Shown one piece after another: positions 1 through 9,027 of a DNA stretch of 28,548 nucleotides; the stretch's first letter is position 1, and the number at the start of each line of letters is the position of its first letter. The notes under the pieces were generated by a model, which was given only the letters and a program-made list of their open reading frames with translations, made no database searches and was not told the origin of the DNA. Source of the stretch: Gammaproteobacteria bacterium (GTDB lineage Bacteria > Pseudomonadota > Gammaproteobacteria > UBA9214); contig JAUVNM010000001.1 in assembly GCA_030599705.1 (NCBI GenBank), positions 1 to 28,548 of the forward strand, given 5' to 3'. The position numbers and the translations under genes were made by a program.

Positions 1-459
1 GTGGGTGGATGCCTGTGCCCGGTGTGCCGTTCCGAACGCATCCATGACATAGATGTCGCACAGGGCAGCCATTTTCTTCGCCAACTCGTCATCATTGCTC
101 TTCTCGCCCGCGTTGAATCTTACGTTCTCGCACAGGACGACTTCACCATTTCGCATTTCGCCAACGCCGTTGACCCAGTCCTTGACCATTTCAACATTAT
201 GGCCAAGCAAGGCGGCCATGTGCTCACCCACCGGGATCATGGAGAACTGTTCATCGTACTCACCTTCAACGGGACGTCCCAGGTGGGACATCACCATCAC
301 CTTTGCACCTGCGTTCATCGCATGCTCGATGGTTGGCAGGGAAGCCACGATACGCTTGTCACTGGTGACCTTGCCGTCCCTGACGGGCACATTCAGGTCC
401 TGGCGTATCAGCACGCGCTTGCCGTGAAGATCGAGATCAGTCATCTTGATGACAGGCAT
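1..459 (-). CDS. pgk: Phosphoglycerate kinase, N-terminal part (runs off left edge)
   Basis: This encodes the first 153 residues of phosphoglycerate kinase, which interconverts 1,3-bisphosphoglycerate plus ADP with 3-phosphoglycerate plus ATP in glycolysis, gluconeogenesis and the Calvin cycle. Translation on the minus strand begins MPVIKMTDLDLHGKRVLIR and contains the family motif RQDLNVPV near residues 19-26 (usually RxDxNVP). The segments VMSHLGRP and LCENVRFNAGE follow, as expected for the substrate-binding N-terminal domain. The ATG at 459 is chosen because GGAG lies six bases upstream; a second ATG at 444 has no comparable site. The full protein is usually about 390 residues, so the C-terminal nucleotide-binding half lies outside the window. 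It is the third gene of tkt-gap-pgk, 56 bases after gap. Confidence 0.96.
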   Translation of the reverse strand, partial: MPVIKMTDLDLHGKRVLIRQDLNVPVRDGKVTSDKRIVASLPTIEHAMNAGAKVMVMSHLGRPVEGEYDEQFSMIPVGEHMAALLGHNVEMVKDWVNGVGEMRNGEVVLCENVRFNAGEKSNDDELAKKMAALCDIYVMDAFGTAHRAQASTH

Positions 460-515
460 GAAATACTCCAGTAGTCAGGTGTGACAAAACATTAAAACTG
501 GCAGCTGCAGGCTTT

Positions 516-1517
516 CTATTTCGAGACGTGTTCAACCATCCGCAACATATTGCAGGTATAGCCGTACTCGTTGTCGTACCAGGAAACCACCTTGATAAAG
601 GTGCTATCCAGGGCAATACCGGCACCGGCATCGAAGATAGACGGCGTGGTCCGGCCGCGAAAATCAGTGGAAACCACCTTGTCTTCGGTGTAATCCAGTA
701 CCCCGGCCATATCACCCGATTCAGACGCGGCCTTCATCGCCGCACAGATGTCGTCGTAGCTGGCGTCACTGCTTAACTCCACTGTGAGGTCCACAACGGA
801 CACGTCGGAGGTCGGTATGCGAAAGGCCATACCGGTCAGCTTGCCATTCAGTTCCGGCAGCACCACGCCAACGGCCTTCGCTGCACCGGTAGACGACGGG
901 ATGATGTTTTCCAGAATGCCACGGCCACCACGCCAGTCCTTCATCGAGGGACCGTCCACCGTCTTCTGGGTAGCCGTTGCCGCATGCACGGTAGTCATCA
1001 GGCCGCGCTTGATGCCCCACTTGTCGTTCAGCACCTTGGCGACCGGGGCCAGGCAGTTGGTGGTACAGGAGGCGGCGGAAATAATGGCCTGGCCGTTATA
1101 GGTTCCATGGTTGACACCGTAGACGAACATCGGCGTAGCGTCCTTGGAAGGCGCAGACTGGACGACCTTCTTTGCGCCTGCATCGATATGCTTCTGGCAG
1201 GTCTCCCCGGTCAGGAAGAAACCGGTACATTCGATGACCAGATCAGCACCAACATCACCCCACTTGAGGTTTGCCGGGTCACGCTCGGCAGTCAGGCGGA
1301 TGGTGTTGCCGTTAACCAGCAGGTTATTGCCATCGACAGAGACATCCCCGTTGAAGTTGCCATGTACCGAATCGTACTTCAGCATGTATGCCAGGTAGTC
1401 GGCATCCAGCAAGTCATTGATTGCAACCACCTGGATGTCCGGGAAATCCTTTGCTATGGCACGGAATGCCATGCGGCCGATTCGGCCAAAGCCATTGATA
1501 CCGACTTTAATCGCCAT
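516..1517 (-). CDS. gap: Type I glyceraldehyde-3-phosphate dehydrogenase
   Basis: This 333-residue protein is a cytosolic glyceraldehyde-3-phosphate dehydrogenase. It converts glyceraldehyde-3-phosphate, NAD(P)+ and phosphate to 1,3-bisphosphoglycerate. The Rossmann motif GINGFGRIGR is at residues 7-16. The catalytic motif SCTTNCLAP carries the nucleophile C151, and H178 in TTVHAATATQ is the expected base. The C-terminal SWYDNEYGY signature is intact. Length is normal for type I GapA. The start is supported by AAGGAG about eight bases upstream of the ATG. It sits 55 bases after tkt and 56 bases before pgk, all on one strand, so co-transcription is likely. The same cassette serves glycolysis and carbon fixation; no RuBisCO or phosphoribulokinase gene is visible here to decide between them. 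Confidence 0.97.
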   Translation of the reverse strand: MAIKVGINGFGRIGRMAFRAIAKDFPDIQVVAINDLLDADYLAYMLKYDSVHGNFNGDVSVDGNNLLVNGNTIRLTAERDPANLKWGDVGADLVIECTGFFLTGETCQKHIDAGAKKVVQSAPSKDATPMFVYGVNHGTYNGQAIISAASCTTNCLAPVAKVLNDKWGIKRGLMTTVHAATATQKTVDGPSMKDWRGGRGILENIIPSSTGAAKAVGVVLPELNGKLTGMAFRIPTSDVSVVDLTVELSSDASYDDICAAMKAASESGDMAGVLDYTEDKVVSTDFRGRTTPSIFDAGAGIALDSTFIKVVSWYDNEYGYTCNMLRMVEHVSK

Positions 1518-1572
1518 TGAACTATCTCCTTGGATTCAAGCTTGGGTTATGAAGTGGAATTCTTTGCAGTCG

Positions 1573-3564
1573 CTAGAGAACGTCTTCGACAGCCTTTGCA
1601 ACATTCTCTGTCGTGATGCCAAAATGCTTGTAGACTTCACCTGCCGGCGCGGATTCACCGAAGGTATCGAGACCGATCACCTTGCCGTCAAGACCGACAT
1701 ACTTGCGCCAGTAATCCGTCACACCGGCCTCGACCGCAACACGTGCAGTGACCGCTGCAGGCAGTACCGATTCACGGTAAGCCGCGTCCTGTGAATCGAA
1801 CACATTGGTAGACGGCATGGAAACCACACGGATGTTCTTGCCCTTTGCTGCCAGCACCTCTGCCGCTTCCGTTGCCAGACTGACCTCGGAGCCGGTACCG
1901 ATAATGATGGCATCCGGGGTACCGTCACAATCGCGCAGGATATAGCCACCGCGACCAATCGCGGCAATCTGGTCACCGGTGCGTTGCTGGTGCGGCAGGT
2001 TCTGGCGCGAGAATATCAGGCAGCTCGGGCCAGCGGAGTTGTCCACGGCGGCCTTCCAGGCAACAGCGGACTCGACGGCATCACAGGGACGCCACACCAA
2101 CATGTGCGGGATCATGCGCAGGGTCGCCGTCTGTTCCACGGGCTGGTGGGTCGGTCCGTCTTCGCCCAGCCCGATCGAATCATGGGTATAGACAAAGATG
2201 CTGTGCGCCTTCATCAGGGCCGCCATGCGCAGGGCATTCCGCGCATATTCAGAAAACATCAGAAAGGTCGCGCCGTAGGGGATGAAACCGCCGTGCAACG
2301 CAATACCGTTCATGATGGCGGACATGCCGAACTCGCGCACACCGTAATGGATGTAGTTCCCGCCAGTTCCCTTGTTGATGTCCTCGGAACCGGACCAGAT
2401 GGTCAGGTTGGAACCGGCCAGATCAGCCGAACCACCGAGCAACTCGGGTAGCAGCGGGCCATAGCCATTGAGTGTATTCTGCGAGGCCTTGCGGGATGCA
2501 ATGGTCTCGGCCTTGTCATTGACGGCTGCAATAAAGTCCTGTGACTTTGCCTCCCAGTCAGCCGGCAGTTCACCGGCCATGCGTTGCTCGAACGCGGCTG
2601 CCAGGTCCGGGTGCGCTTCCTTGTAGGCATCAAACACGGTATTCCAGTCGGCCTCGTCCCTGGCGCCCTTGTTTTTTGCATTCCAGCCGGCATAGATATC
2701 ATCCGGCACTTCGAATGGAGCATACGACCAGCCGATATTTTCACGGGTTGCGGCAATCTCGTCATCACCGAGCGGCGCGCCGTGGCAATCGTGGGTACCG
2801 GCCAGGTTCGGCGCACCGAAACCGATCACGGTCTTGCAGCAGATCAGGCTCGGCTTGTCAGTCACCGCACGGGCTGCTTCGATTGCCTTGCGGATGGAAT
2901 CCGGGTCATGGCCGTCAACACCACGCACCACGTGCCACTGGTAGGCCTCGAAGCGCTTCGGCGTGTCATCGGTAAACCAGCCGGTTACGTGTCCATCAAT
3001 GGAAATCCCGTTGTCGTCCCAGAAGGCCATCAGTTTGCCCAGCTTCAGGGTGCCGGCAAGGGAACAGGACTCGTGGGAAATACCTTCCATCATGCAGCCG
3101 TCGCCCATGAAGGCATAGGTGTAGTGATCGACGATATTGTGACCGTCACGGTTAAACTGTGCGGCCAGGACCTTTTCAGCGGTGGCCATACCGACGGCAT
3201 TGGTAATGCCCTGTCCGAGCGGACCGGTCGTGGTTTCAATGCCCGGCGCGTAACCGTATTCGGGATGCCCCGGGGTCCTCGAATGCAGCTGGCGGAACTG
3301 CTTGAGGTCCTCGATACCCAGATCGTAACCGCTGAGGTGCAGCAGGGAATAGAGCAGCATGGAACCATGCCCGTTGGACAGTACAAACCGGTCACGATCC
3401 GCCCAATCCGGGTTTGCCGGGTTATGCTGCAGATAGTCGTTCCACAAGACTTCGGCGATATCCGCCATACCCATCGGGGCACCGGGATGACCGGATTTTG
3501 CCTTTTGCACTGCGTCCATACTGAGTGCACGTATTGCATTTGCGAGTTGTCTACGCTGGGCCAT
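1573..3564 (-). CDS. tkt: Transketolase
   Basis: This 663-residue transketolase transfers two-carbon ketol units between sugar phosphates in the pentose-phosphate and Calvin cycles, using thiamine diphosphate and a divalent metal. The N-terminal SGHPGAP carries H26, and NGHGS carries H66. The TPP/metal motif starts at GDG 154-156 and ends near N185. The pyrimidine domain contains GLGEDGPTHQPVEQ, including the TPP-contacting Glu-rich region. Length equals that of the usual bacterial TktA/TktB. The ATG at 3564 follows a good GGAG site (CAGGAGAAAATC). It is the first gene of the tkt-gap-pgk operon. A TATAAA-like box lies just upstream inside a short palindrome. Confidence 0.97.
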   Translation of the reverse strand: MAQRRQLANAIRALSMDAVQKAKSGHPGAPMGMADIAEVLWNDYLQHNPANPDWADRDRFVLSNGHGSMLLYSLLHLSGYDLGIEDLKQFRQLHSRTPGHPEYGYAPGIETTTGPLGQGITNAVGMATAEKVLAAQFNRDGHNIVDHYTYAFMGDGCMMEGISHESCSLAGTLKLGKLMAFWDDNGISIDGHVTGWFTDDTPKRFEAYQWHVVRGVDGHDPDSIRKAIEAARAVTDKPSLICCKTVIGFGAPNLAGTHDCHGAPLGDDEIAATRENIGWSYAPFEVPDDIYAGWNAKNKGARDEADWNTVFDAYKEAHPDLAAAFEQRMAGELPADWEAKSQDFIAAVNDKAETIASRKASQNTLNGYGPLLPELLGGSADLAGSNLTIWSGSEDINKGTGGNYIHYGVREFGMSAIMNGIALHGGFIPYGATFLMFSEYARNALRMAALMKAHSIFVYTHDSIGLGEDGPTHQPVEQTATLRMIPHMLVWRPCDAVESAVAWKAAVDNSAGPSCLIFSRQNLPHQQRTGDQIAAIGRGGYILRDCDGTPDAIIIGTGSEVSLATEAAEVLAAKGKNIRVVSMPSTNVFDSQDAAYRESVLPAAVTARVAVEAGVTDYWRKYVGLDGKVIGLDTFGESAPAGEVYKHFGITTENVAKAVEDVL

Positions 3565-3585
3565 GATTTTCTCCTGTACAGATTT

Positions 3586-3616
3586 GAATAATTTATATTC
3601 GCCAGTACCGGTGGCG
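3586..3616 (-). promoter_or_regulatory. Candidate tkt promoter with overlapping palindromes
   Basis: Reading towards tkt there is a TATAAA box (complement of 3592-3597), which would place transcription start about 20 bases before the tkt ATG and leave room for the GGAG site. The box lies within the perfect inverted repeat GAATA-5-TATTC (3586-3600), directly abutted by a second inverted repeat CGCCA-7-TGGCG (3600-3616). The arrangement would suit an operator over a core promoter. No good -35 box is visible at the expected distance, so activator dependence is possible. The call is inferred from sequence only. Confidence 0.35.
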
Positions 3617-3834
3617 AAATCGGGTGTCTGTTCCAGTGTCAGCCGCGCCTGGAAGTGCCGGGGCGCAGACTCAGTGGCAAGAAAAGCCCCGGGTGCCGAT
3701 CATTGCACCGAGGCGTTTGACCACATCGAAATTCTTCAGATTGTGCCGGGAGCCCACTCCCGCCGCCATCCGGATACGTGTCCCCACAATGGCGCAGCGC
3801 GCTATTTTCCCCTAGTTTGTCCCGTTCGGCAATA

Positions 3835-3863
3835 GCCGGGGGCAGCGGCTACCCTGCCCCGGC
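3835..3863 (-). terminator. GC-rich hairpin downstream of the redoxin gene
   Basis: GCCGGGGGCAG (3835-3845) pairs with CTGCCCCGGC (3854-3863), leaving one bulged G and an eight-base loop. It lies 46 bases beyond the redoxin stop. There is no T tract after it on the minus strand, so it is at best a weak intrinsic terminator or a 3' stabilising hairpin. Confidence 0.4.
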
Positions 3864-3909
3864 AGAAACCTGTAATATATATATATTTCAATATGTTATA
3901 CACTACCGG

Positions 3910-4479
3910 CTAGTCCGCATCGACGGCATCGCGCCACTTGATCGAGCAGCCCATCCCCGCTGTCTGATCTGCCGGCCCCTGTCCGGTCGCCCCTGCCTGC
4001 CGCATGGCCAGGAACAGGTCCCGCCGGGTATCGGGGGCGGCGGCCTGCTTGCGGCTGGCATCCAGCTGCCCGCGGTACTGCAACTCCAGGCTCCGGTTAT
4101 AGCCAAAGAAATCCGGGGTGCACACCGCACCATAAGCCCTGGCAACCGCCTGTGATTCATCCAGCAGGTAGGGAAACGGGAAAGCAAATTCCCGTGCCAC
4201 GGCCTGCATGTTCTCGAAACTGTCTTCCTTATATAAAGCTGGATCGTTGGACATGATGGCCACGCTGTGGACACCGAGATCAAATAATTCGCGGGTATCG
4301 CGTACCAGCCGCTCGCGGATGGCCTGCACGTAGGGGCAATGATTGCAGATAAACATCACCAGCAGGCCGTTCGGTCCCCGACACGCTTCCAGTGTCCAGT
4401 CGTTCCCGTCGATACCGGGAAGCGTGAAATCAATGGCGGGTTTGCCAAATTCACATACCGGTGTTTCCAGACTGACCAT
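3910..4479 (-). CDS. Thioredoxin-fold redoxin (AhpC/TSA-like) with CNHC motif
   Basis: This 189-residue protein belongs to the thioredoxin-fold redoxin family related to AhpC/TSA and ResA. It has no signal peptide, so it is expected in the cytoplasm. Residues 10-30 (FGKPAIDFTLPGIDG) are the usual redoxin opening. MFICNHCPYVQA gives a C45-x-x-C48 redox pair in the CNHC context typical of this subfamily. The C-terminal GCSIKW is also characteristic of it. The physiological substrate is not known. The ATG at 4479 has a clear GGAG site seven bases upstream. It is a single gene, 345 bases from tkt on the same strand and divergent from metK. A peroxidase or a general thiol-disulfide role are both possible. 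Confidence 0.85.
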   Translation of the reverse strand: MVSLETPVCEFGKPAIDFTLPGIDGNDWTLEACRGPNGLLVMFICNHCPYVQAIRERLVRDTRELFDLGVHSVAIMSNDPALYKEDSFENMQAVAREFAFPFPYLLDESQAVARAYGAVCTPDFFGYNRSLELQYRGQLDASRKQAAAPDTRRDLFLAMRQAGATGQGPADQTAGMGCSIKWRDAVDAD

Positions 4480-4537
4480 GACAAGCTCCTGCTGCTGAGG
4501 GGAGGGATAACTCTATGCGAAATGGGGCAGTTTGTCT

Positions 4538-4594
4538 GGCGGAATAAATTCCGCCCTACAACACCGTTAATTGTAGGGCCGAATTTATTCGGCC
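4538..4594. repeat. 57-bp double-hairpin REP-like repeat, copy 1
   Basis: Two palindromic hairpins, GGCGGAATAAATTCCGCC (4538-4555) and GGCCGAATTTATTCGGCC (4577-4594), are joined by 21 bases whose ends CTACAA and TTGTAG are themselves complementary. A second 57-bp copy in inverted orientation lies at 24521-24577 and aligns without gaps. The GGCGGAATAAATTCCGCC-type hairpin resembles REP/BIME-like intergenic repeats of gammaproteobacteria. It sits between divergent redoxin and metK genes. No coding sequence is interrupted. Confidence 0.9.
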
Positions 4595-4675
4595 TGTTAC
4601 AAGCTGAGCCACTACCCGAAATGGGCACATGGTGAAAATATCCCCATCGTAAGGTAGACTTCAATGTTTAACTAA

Positions 4676-4690
4676 TACAATAGATAAAAT
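4676..4690 (+). promoter_or_regulatory. Candidate -10 region immediately before metK
   Basis: TACAAT (4676-4681) matches the sigma-70 -10 consensus at five of six positions; TAAAAT (4685-4690) overlaps the start region. TAGACT (4655-4660) could be a weak -35 with a short 15-base spacer. If TACAAT is used, transcription would begin only a few bases before the metK ATG. Confidence 0.3.
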
Positions 4691-4692
4691 AT

Positions 4693-5880
4693 ATGTCCGG
4701 TTCTCATACGTTTACCTCCGAATCCGTGTCCGAGGGGCACCCCGACAAGGTCGCCGACCAGATCTCGGATGCCGTCCTTGATGCCATCCTGGAGCAGGAT
4801 GCGCGCGCGCGCGTTGCCTGCGAAACACTGGTCAAGACCGGCATGGTCATCATCGCCGGCGAAGTCACCACCTCGGCCTGGGTCGACCTGGAAGCCATCG
4901 TCCGTCAGACCGTGCGCGAGATCGGTTACAACAGTTCCAGGATCGGCTTTGACTGGGAGTCCTGCGCGGTACTCAATGCCATCGGCAAACAGTCACAGGA
5001 TATCGCCATGGGGGTGGACGAGAGCGAGGACCACGAACAGGGTGCCGGGGACCAGGGCCTGATGTTCGGATATGCCTCCAGCGAGACCGACGTGCTGATG
5101 CCGGCCCCAATCACCTACGCGCATCGCCTGGTCAAACGCCAGGCAGAGGTCCGCAAAAACGGCACCCTGCCCTGGTTGCGCCCGGATGCCAAGAGCCAGA
5201 TCACCTTCCGCTACGAGAATGACCGGCCGGTCGGTATCGATGCCGTAGTGCTATCGACCCAGCATGACCCGGACATGGAACTCAAAGCAATCCGCGAAGC
5301 GGTCATGGACGAAATCATCAAACCGGTGCTGCCGGGTGAGTGGCTGGACCAGTGCCCGCAGGAACATATCCACATCAACCCGACCGGGCGTTTCGTCATC
5401 GGCGGCCCGGTGGGCGATTGCGGCCTCACCGGACGCAAGATCATTGTAGATACCTACGGAGGCATGGCGCGCCACGGTGGCGGCGCCTTTTCCGGCAAGG
5501 ACCCCAGCAAGGTGGATCGTTCCGCCACCTACGCGGCCCGTTACGTGGCAAAAAATATTGTTGCCGCCGGTCTCGCCGAGCGCTGCGAGATCCAGGTGTC
5601 CTACGCCATCGGTGTTGCCGAGCCCACCTCGATCAGCATCGAGACCTTCGGCACCGGGCAGCTGGATGAAGCCCGGATGGTTGAGCTGGTGCGCGAGCAT
5701 TTCGACCTGCGCCCGCGCGGCCTGGTCGCCATGCTCGATCTCCTCAAGCCCGGCTACCGGCCCACGGCCGCCTACGGCCATTTCGGGCGTGAAGACAGGG
5801 ATTTCAGCTGGGAGAAAACCGACAAGGCGGAGGTGCTGCGCGATGCCGCGGGACTGAGCCAAACGCACCAGGCCGTATAA
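4693..5880 (+). CDS. metK: S-adenosylmethionine synthase
   Basis: This 395-residue methionine adenosyltransferase makes S-adenosylmethionine from methionine and ATP in the cytoplasm. It opens with FTSESVSEGHPDKVADQISD, containing the catalytic-site H16 and D18 of GHPDK. Further along are GAGDQGLMFGYA, GRFVIGGPVGDCGLTGRK and the P-loop-like GGGAFSGKDPSKVDRS signature. The product aligns end to end with E. coli MetK as I remember it, with about ten extra residues overall. No Shine-Dalgarno sequence is visible before the ATG at 4693: the 30 upstream bases are A/T rich. The conserved N-terminus nevertheless leaves little room for another start. It is followed 16 bases later by ahcY, giving a methyl-cycle operon. 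Confidence 0.97.
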   Translation: MSGSHTFTSESVSEGHPDKVADQISDAVLDAILEQDARARVACETLVKTGMVIIAGEVTTSAWVDLEAIVRQTVREIGYNSSRIGFDWESCAVLNAIGKQSQDIAMGVDESEDHEQGAGDQGLMFGYASSETDVLMPAPITYAHRLVKRQAEVRKNGTLPWLRPDAKSQITFRYENDRPVGIDAVVLSTQHDPDMELKAIREAVMDEIIKPVLPGEWLDQCPQEHIHINPTGRFVIGGPVGDCGLTGRKIIVDTYGGMARHGGGAFSGKDPSKVDRSATYAARYVAKNIVAAGLAERCEIQVSYAIGVAEPTSISIETFGTGQLDEARMVELVREHFDLRPRGLVAMLDLLKPGYRPTAAYGHFGREDRDFSWEKTDKAEVLRDAAGLSQTHQAV

Positions 5881-5896
5881 CAATACGAGGTACATA

Positions 5897-7315
<1,419 letters not shown>

Positions 7316-7366
7316 AAAAAAAGGGGTCAGACCCATTTAGAAAAAAGGGGTCTGACCCCTTTTTTT
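7316..7366 (+). terminator. Perfect 19-bp inverted repeat acting as terminator between ahcY and metF
   Basis: AAAAAAAGGGGTCAGACCC (7316-7334) is exactly complementary to 7348-7366, with 13 bases between. The right half also folds alone: A6-GGGG (7341-7350), loop TCTGA, CCCC-T6 (7356-7365). Either form ends in a run of seven T, which is the classic layout of an intrinsic terminator for ahcY. The GGGGTCAGACCCC palindrome with A/T arms is also a dispersed repeat seen in many proteobacterial genomes. The metF ATG lies only ten bases beyond. Confidence 0.8.
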
Positions 7367-7376
7367 GCCAACCCGA

Positions 7377-8225
7377 ATGAAAACCAACACTCCCGTTTAC
7401 AGCTTCGAGTTTTTTCCGCCAAAGACCGCTGAAGGCGTAAAAAAACTCGAGGCCACCAGCCAGGCCCTGGCGGCGCTGAAGCCCGGGTTTTTCTCGGTCA
7501 CCTTCGGCGCCGGCGGCTCGACCCGCGACCGGACTTTCGAGACCGTCATCGATATCCAGGAGAAATCCGGTATCGAGGTCGCGCCGCACCTGTCCTGTAT
7601 CAGCTCGACACGGGAAAATATCCACGAAATCCTCAGCGCCTACCGGGACCAGGATATCAGGCACATGGTGGCGCTGCGCGGGGATATCCCTTCGGGAACA
7701 GTAGAGGCCGGCGAGTTCCGCTACGCGAATGAACTGGTCTCTTTCATCCGCGAGGAAACCGGCGACCATTTCCATATCGAGGTGGCCGCCTATCCCGAGT
7801 ATCACCCGCAAGCCAGCAGCCCGGACCGCGACTTTGCCAACTTCAAACGCAAGATCGAGGCCGGCGCTGACAGCGCCATTACCCAGTACTTCTACAATAC
7901 GGACGCCTTTTTCAGGTTTACCGACCATTGCGAGGCCGCCGGCATCGATATCCCCGTTGTACCCGGTATCATGCCAATCACCAACTATTACCAGCTGGCA
8001 CGCTTCTCCGACAACTGCGGCGCCGAAATTCCGCGCTGGATTCGCAAGCGTCTCGAGGCCTACGGCGAAGACCTGGAATCCATTCGTGCATTCGGCGAAG
8101 AGGTCGTCACCGGCGTGTGTGCACGGCTGGTCGAGCAGGGAGTATCCGGCCTGCATTTTTACACCCTGAATCGCGCAGAACCCTCCATTGCGATCTGGAA
8201 AAACCTGGGAATTGGCAACAGCTGA
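7377..8225 (+). CDS. metF: Methylenetetrahydrofolate reductase
   Basis: This 282-residue flavoprotein reduces 5,10-methylene-THF to 5-methyl-THF, the methyl donor for methionine synthesis. It opens with YSFEFFPPKT, where E11 corresponds to the catalytic Glu of VSFEFFPP. It continues with SVTFGAGGSTRDRT, HMVALRGDIPSG, AAYPEYHPQA, GADSAITQYFYN and the closing FYTLNRAEPSIAIWKNLG. It lacks the first twenty or so residues of the E. coli enzyme, as many MetF proteins do. The ATG at 7377 is preferred; a TTG at 7365 would add MPTR but sits inside the terminator T tract. No Shine-Dalgarno site is visible before either start because the repeat occupies that space. Together with metK and ahcY it completes much of the activated-methyl cycle. 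Confidence 0.95.
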   Translation: MKTNTPVYSFEFFPPKTAEGVKKLEATSQALAALKPGFFSVTFGAGGSTRDRTFETVIDIQEKSGIEVAPHLSCISSTRENIHEILSAYRDQDIRHMVALRGDIPSGTVEAGEFRYANELVSFIREETGDHFHIEVAAYPEYHPQASSPDRDFANFKRKIEAGADSAITQYFYNTDAFFRFTDHCEAAGIDIPVVPGIMPITNYYQLARFSDNCGAEIPRWIRKRLEAYGEDLESIRAFGEEVVTGVCARLVEQGVSGLHFYTLNRAEPSIAIWKNLGIGNS

Positions 8226-8292
8226 ACCGGTTGTTTGAATATACCGGTGCTTCGTTACTGACCGGATACCGGTATTTAGCGGAAACCCGGCA

Positions 8293-9027
8293 ATGCATAT
8301 TCCAAGAATTTATCTACCGCAGACCCTGGTCACCGGGGCAACTCTGGTCCTGGATGAGCAGGCGGCACACCATGTAAAACAGGTGCTGCGCCTCGGGCCG
8401 GGCGCAGCATTACAGGTCTTCGATGGTGACGGTTCGGAACATCATGCCAGTGTGCTGGGCGTGCAGCGCACCCGTGTGTCTGTCGAGATCGGCGCGGCGT
8501 ACACCTCGAGTACCGAATCTTCACTAAATATTATCCTGGCACAGGGAGTCCCGCGCGGTGACCGCATGGATTTCATTGTGCAAAAGGCGGTTGAGCTGGG
8601 TGTCAACACAATCCAGCCACTGTGGATGGAACGCAGCCAGGCACGCACAAAAGGAGAACGGCTGGAGAAACGCATGCGGCACTGGCGGACTATCATGATC
8701 AATGCCTGCGAACAATGTGGCCGCAGCACACTGCCCGGCATTGACAGGCCTGCGTCTTTTACAACCTGGCTGGATACCGGTCTCACAGCAGATATCCGGA
8801 TTCTGCTGGACCCCGAAGCCGGCAACTCGCTCACCGGCCTCGAGCCGCCGCGGGGATCGATTCTGTTGCTGGCAGGCCCTGAAGGCGGCATTAGTGATAG
8901 CGAACAGCGGCACGCTGAGCGCACCGGTTTTACCTCGATAGTACTCGGCCCGAGAGTCCTGCGAACGGAGACTGCCTCACTTGCGCTACTGGCAAGCCTG
9001 CAGGCCTTGTGGGGGGATTTTCGCTAG
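8293..9027 (+). CDS. rsmE: 16S rRNA (uracil-1498-N3)-methyltransferase
   Basis: This 244-residue SPOUT-class enzyme methylates N3 of U1498 in 16S rRNA, using SAM made by the upstream metK product. Residues 1-70 form the PUA-like RNA-binding part, with HHVKQVLRLGPG. The catalytic domain contains GVPRGDRMDFIVQKAVELGV, LLAGPEGGIS (192-201) and LGPRVLRTETA (218-228), which builds the SAM-binding trefoil knot. The 67 bases after metF carry three ACCGGT palindromes but no terminator, so read-through from metF is possible. The start has only a weak GCGGAAA site. Its stop TAG at 9025-9027 overlaps the stop of the opposite-strand chpC gene within CTAG. Confidence 0.95.
   Translation: MHIPRIYLPQTLVTGATLVLDEQAAHHVKQVLRLGPGAALQVFDGDGSEHHASVLGVQRTRVSVEIGAAYTSSTESSLNIILAQGVPRGDRMDFIVQKAVELGVNTIQPLWMERSQARTKGERLEKRMRHWRTIMINACEQCGRSTLPGIDRPASFTTWLDTGLTADIRILLDPEAGNSLTGLEPPRGSILLLAGPEGGISDSEQRHAERTGFTSIVLGPRVLRTETASLALLASLQALWGDFR

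Larger units (their letters stand above)
3565..3909. other. 345-bp non-coding leader between tkt and the redoxin gene
   Basis: No convincing gene is present. The stretch holds the presumed tkt promoter near 3586-3616, a hairpin CGGGAG-CCCA-CTCCCG at 3747-3762, a GC-rich hairpin at 3835-3863 and an AT-rich run at about 3871-3901. A 32-codon minus-strand reading frame at 3671-3769 is the only peptide with any family resemblance, discussed among the findings. Transcription from both flanking minus-strand genes passes this way, so it must hold the end of the redoxin transcript and the start of the tkt transcript. Confidence 0.6.

Noticed and set aside
3871..3901. TA-repeat run near the redoxin 3' end as an origin or IS end
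   Set aside because: It is a short low-complexity tract without DnaA boxes, target duplications or terminal inverted repeats.
4595..4692. Possible SAM or SAH riboswitch upstream of metK
   Set aside because: The leader is A/T rich and short, and I see none of the conserved GC-rich stems or signature bases of SAM-I, SAM-II or SAH riboswitches.
8226..8275. Three ACCGGT palindromes between metF and rsmE as a possible terminator or operator
   Set aside because: Stems are only six base pairs with large loops and no T tract, and ACCGGT is common in this GC-rich sequence.
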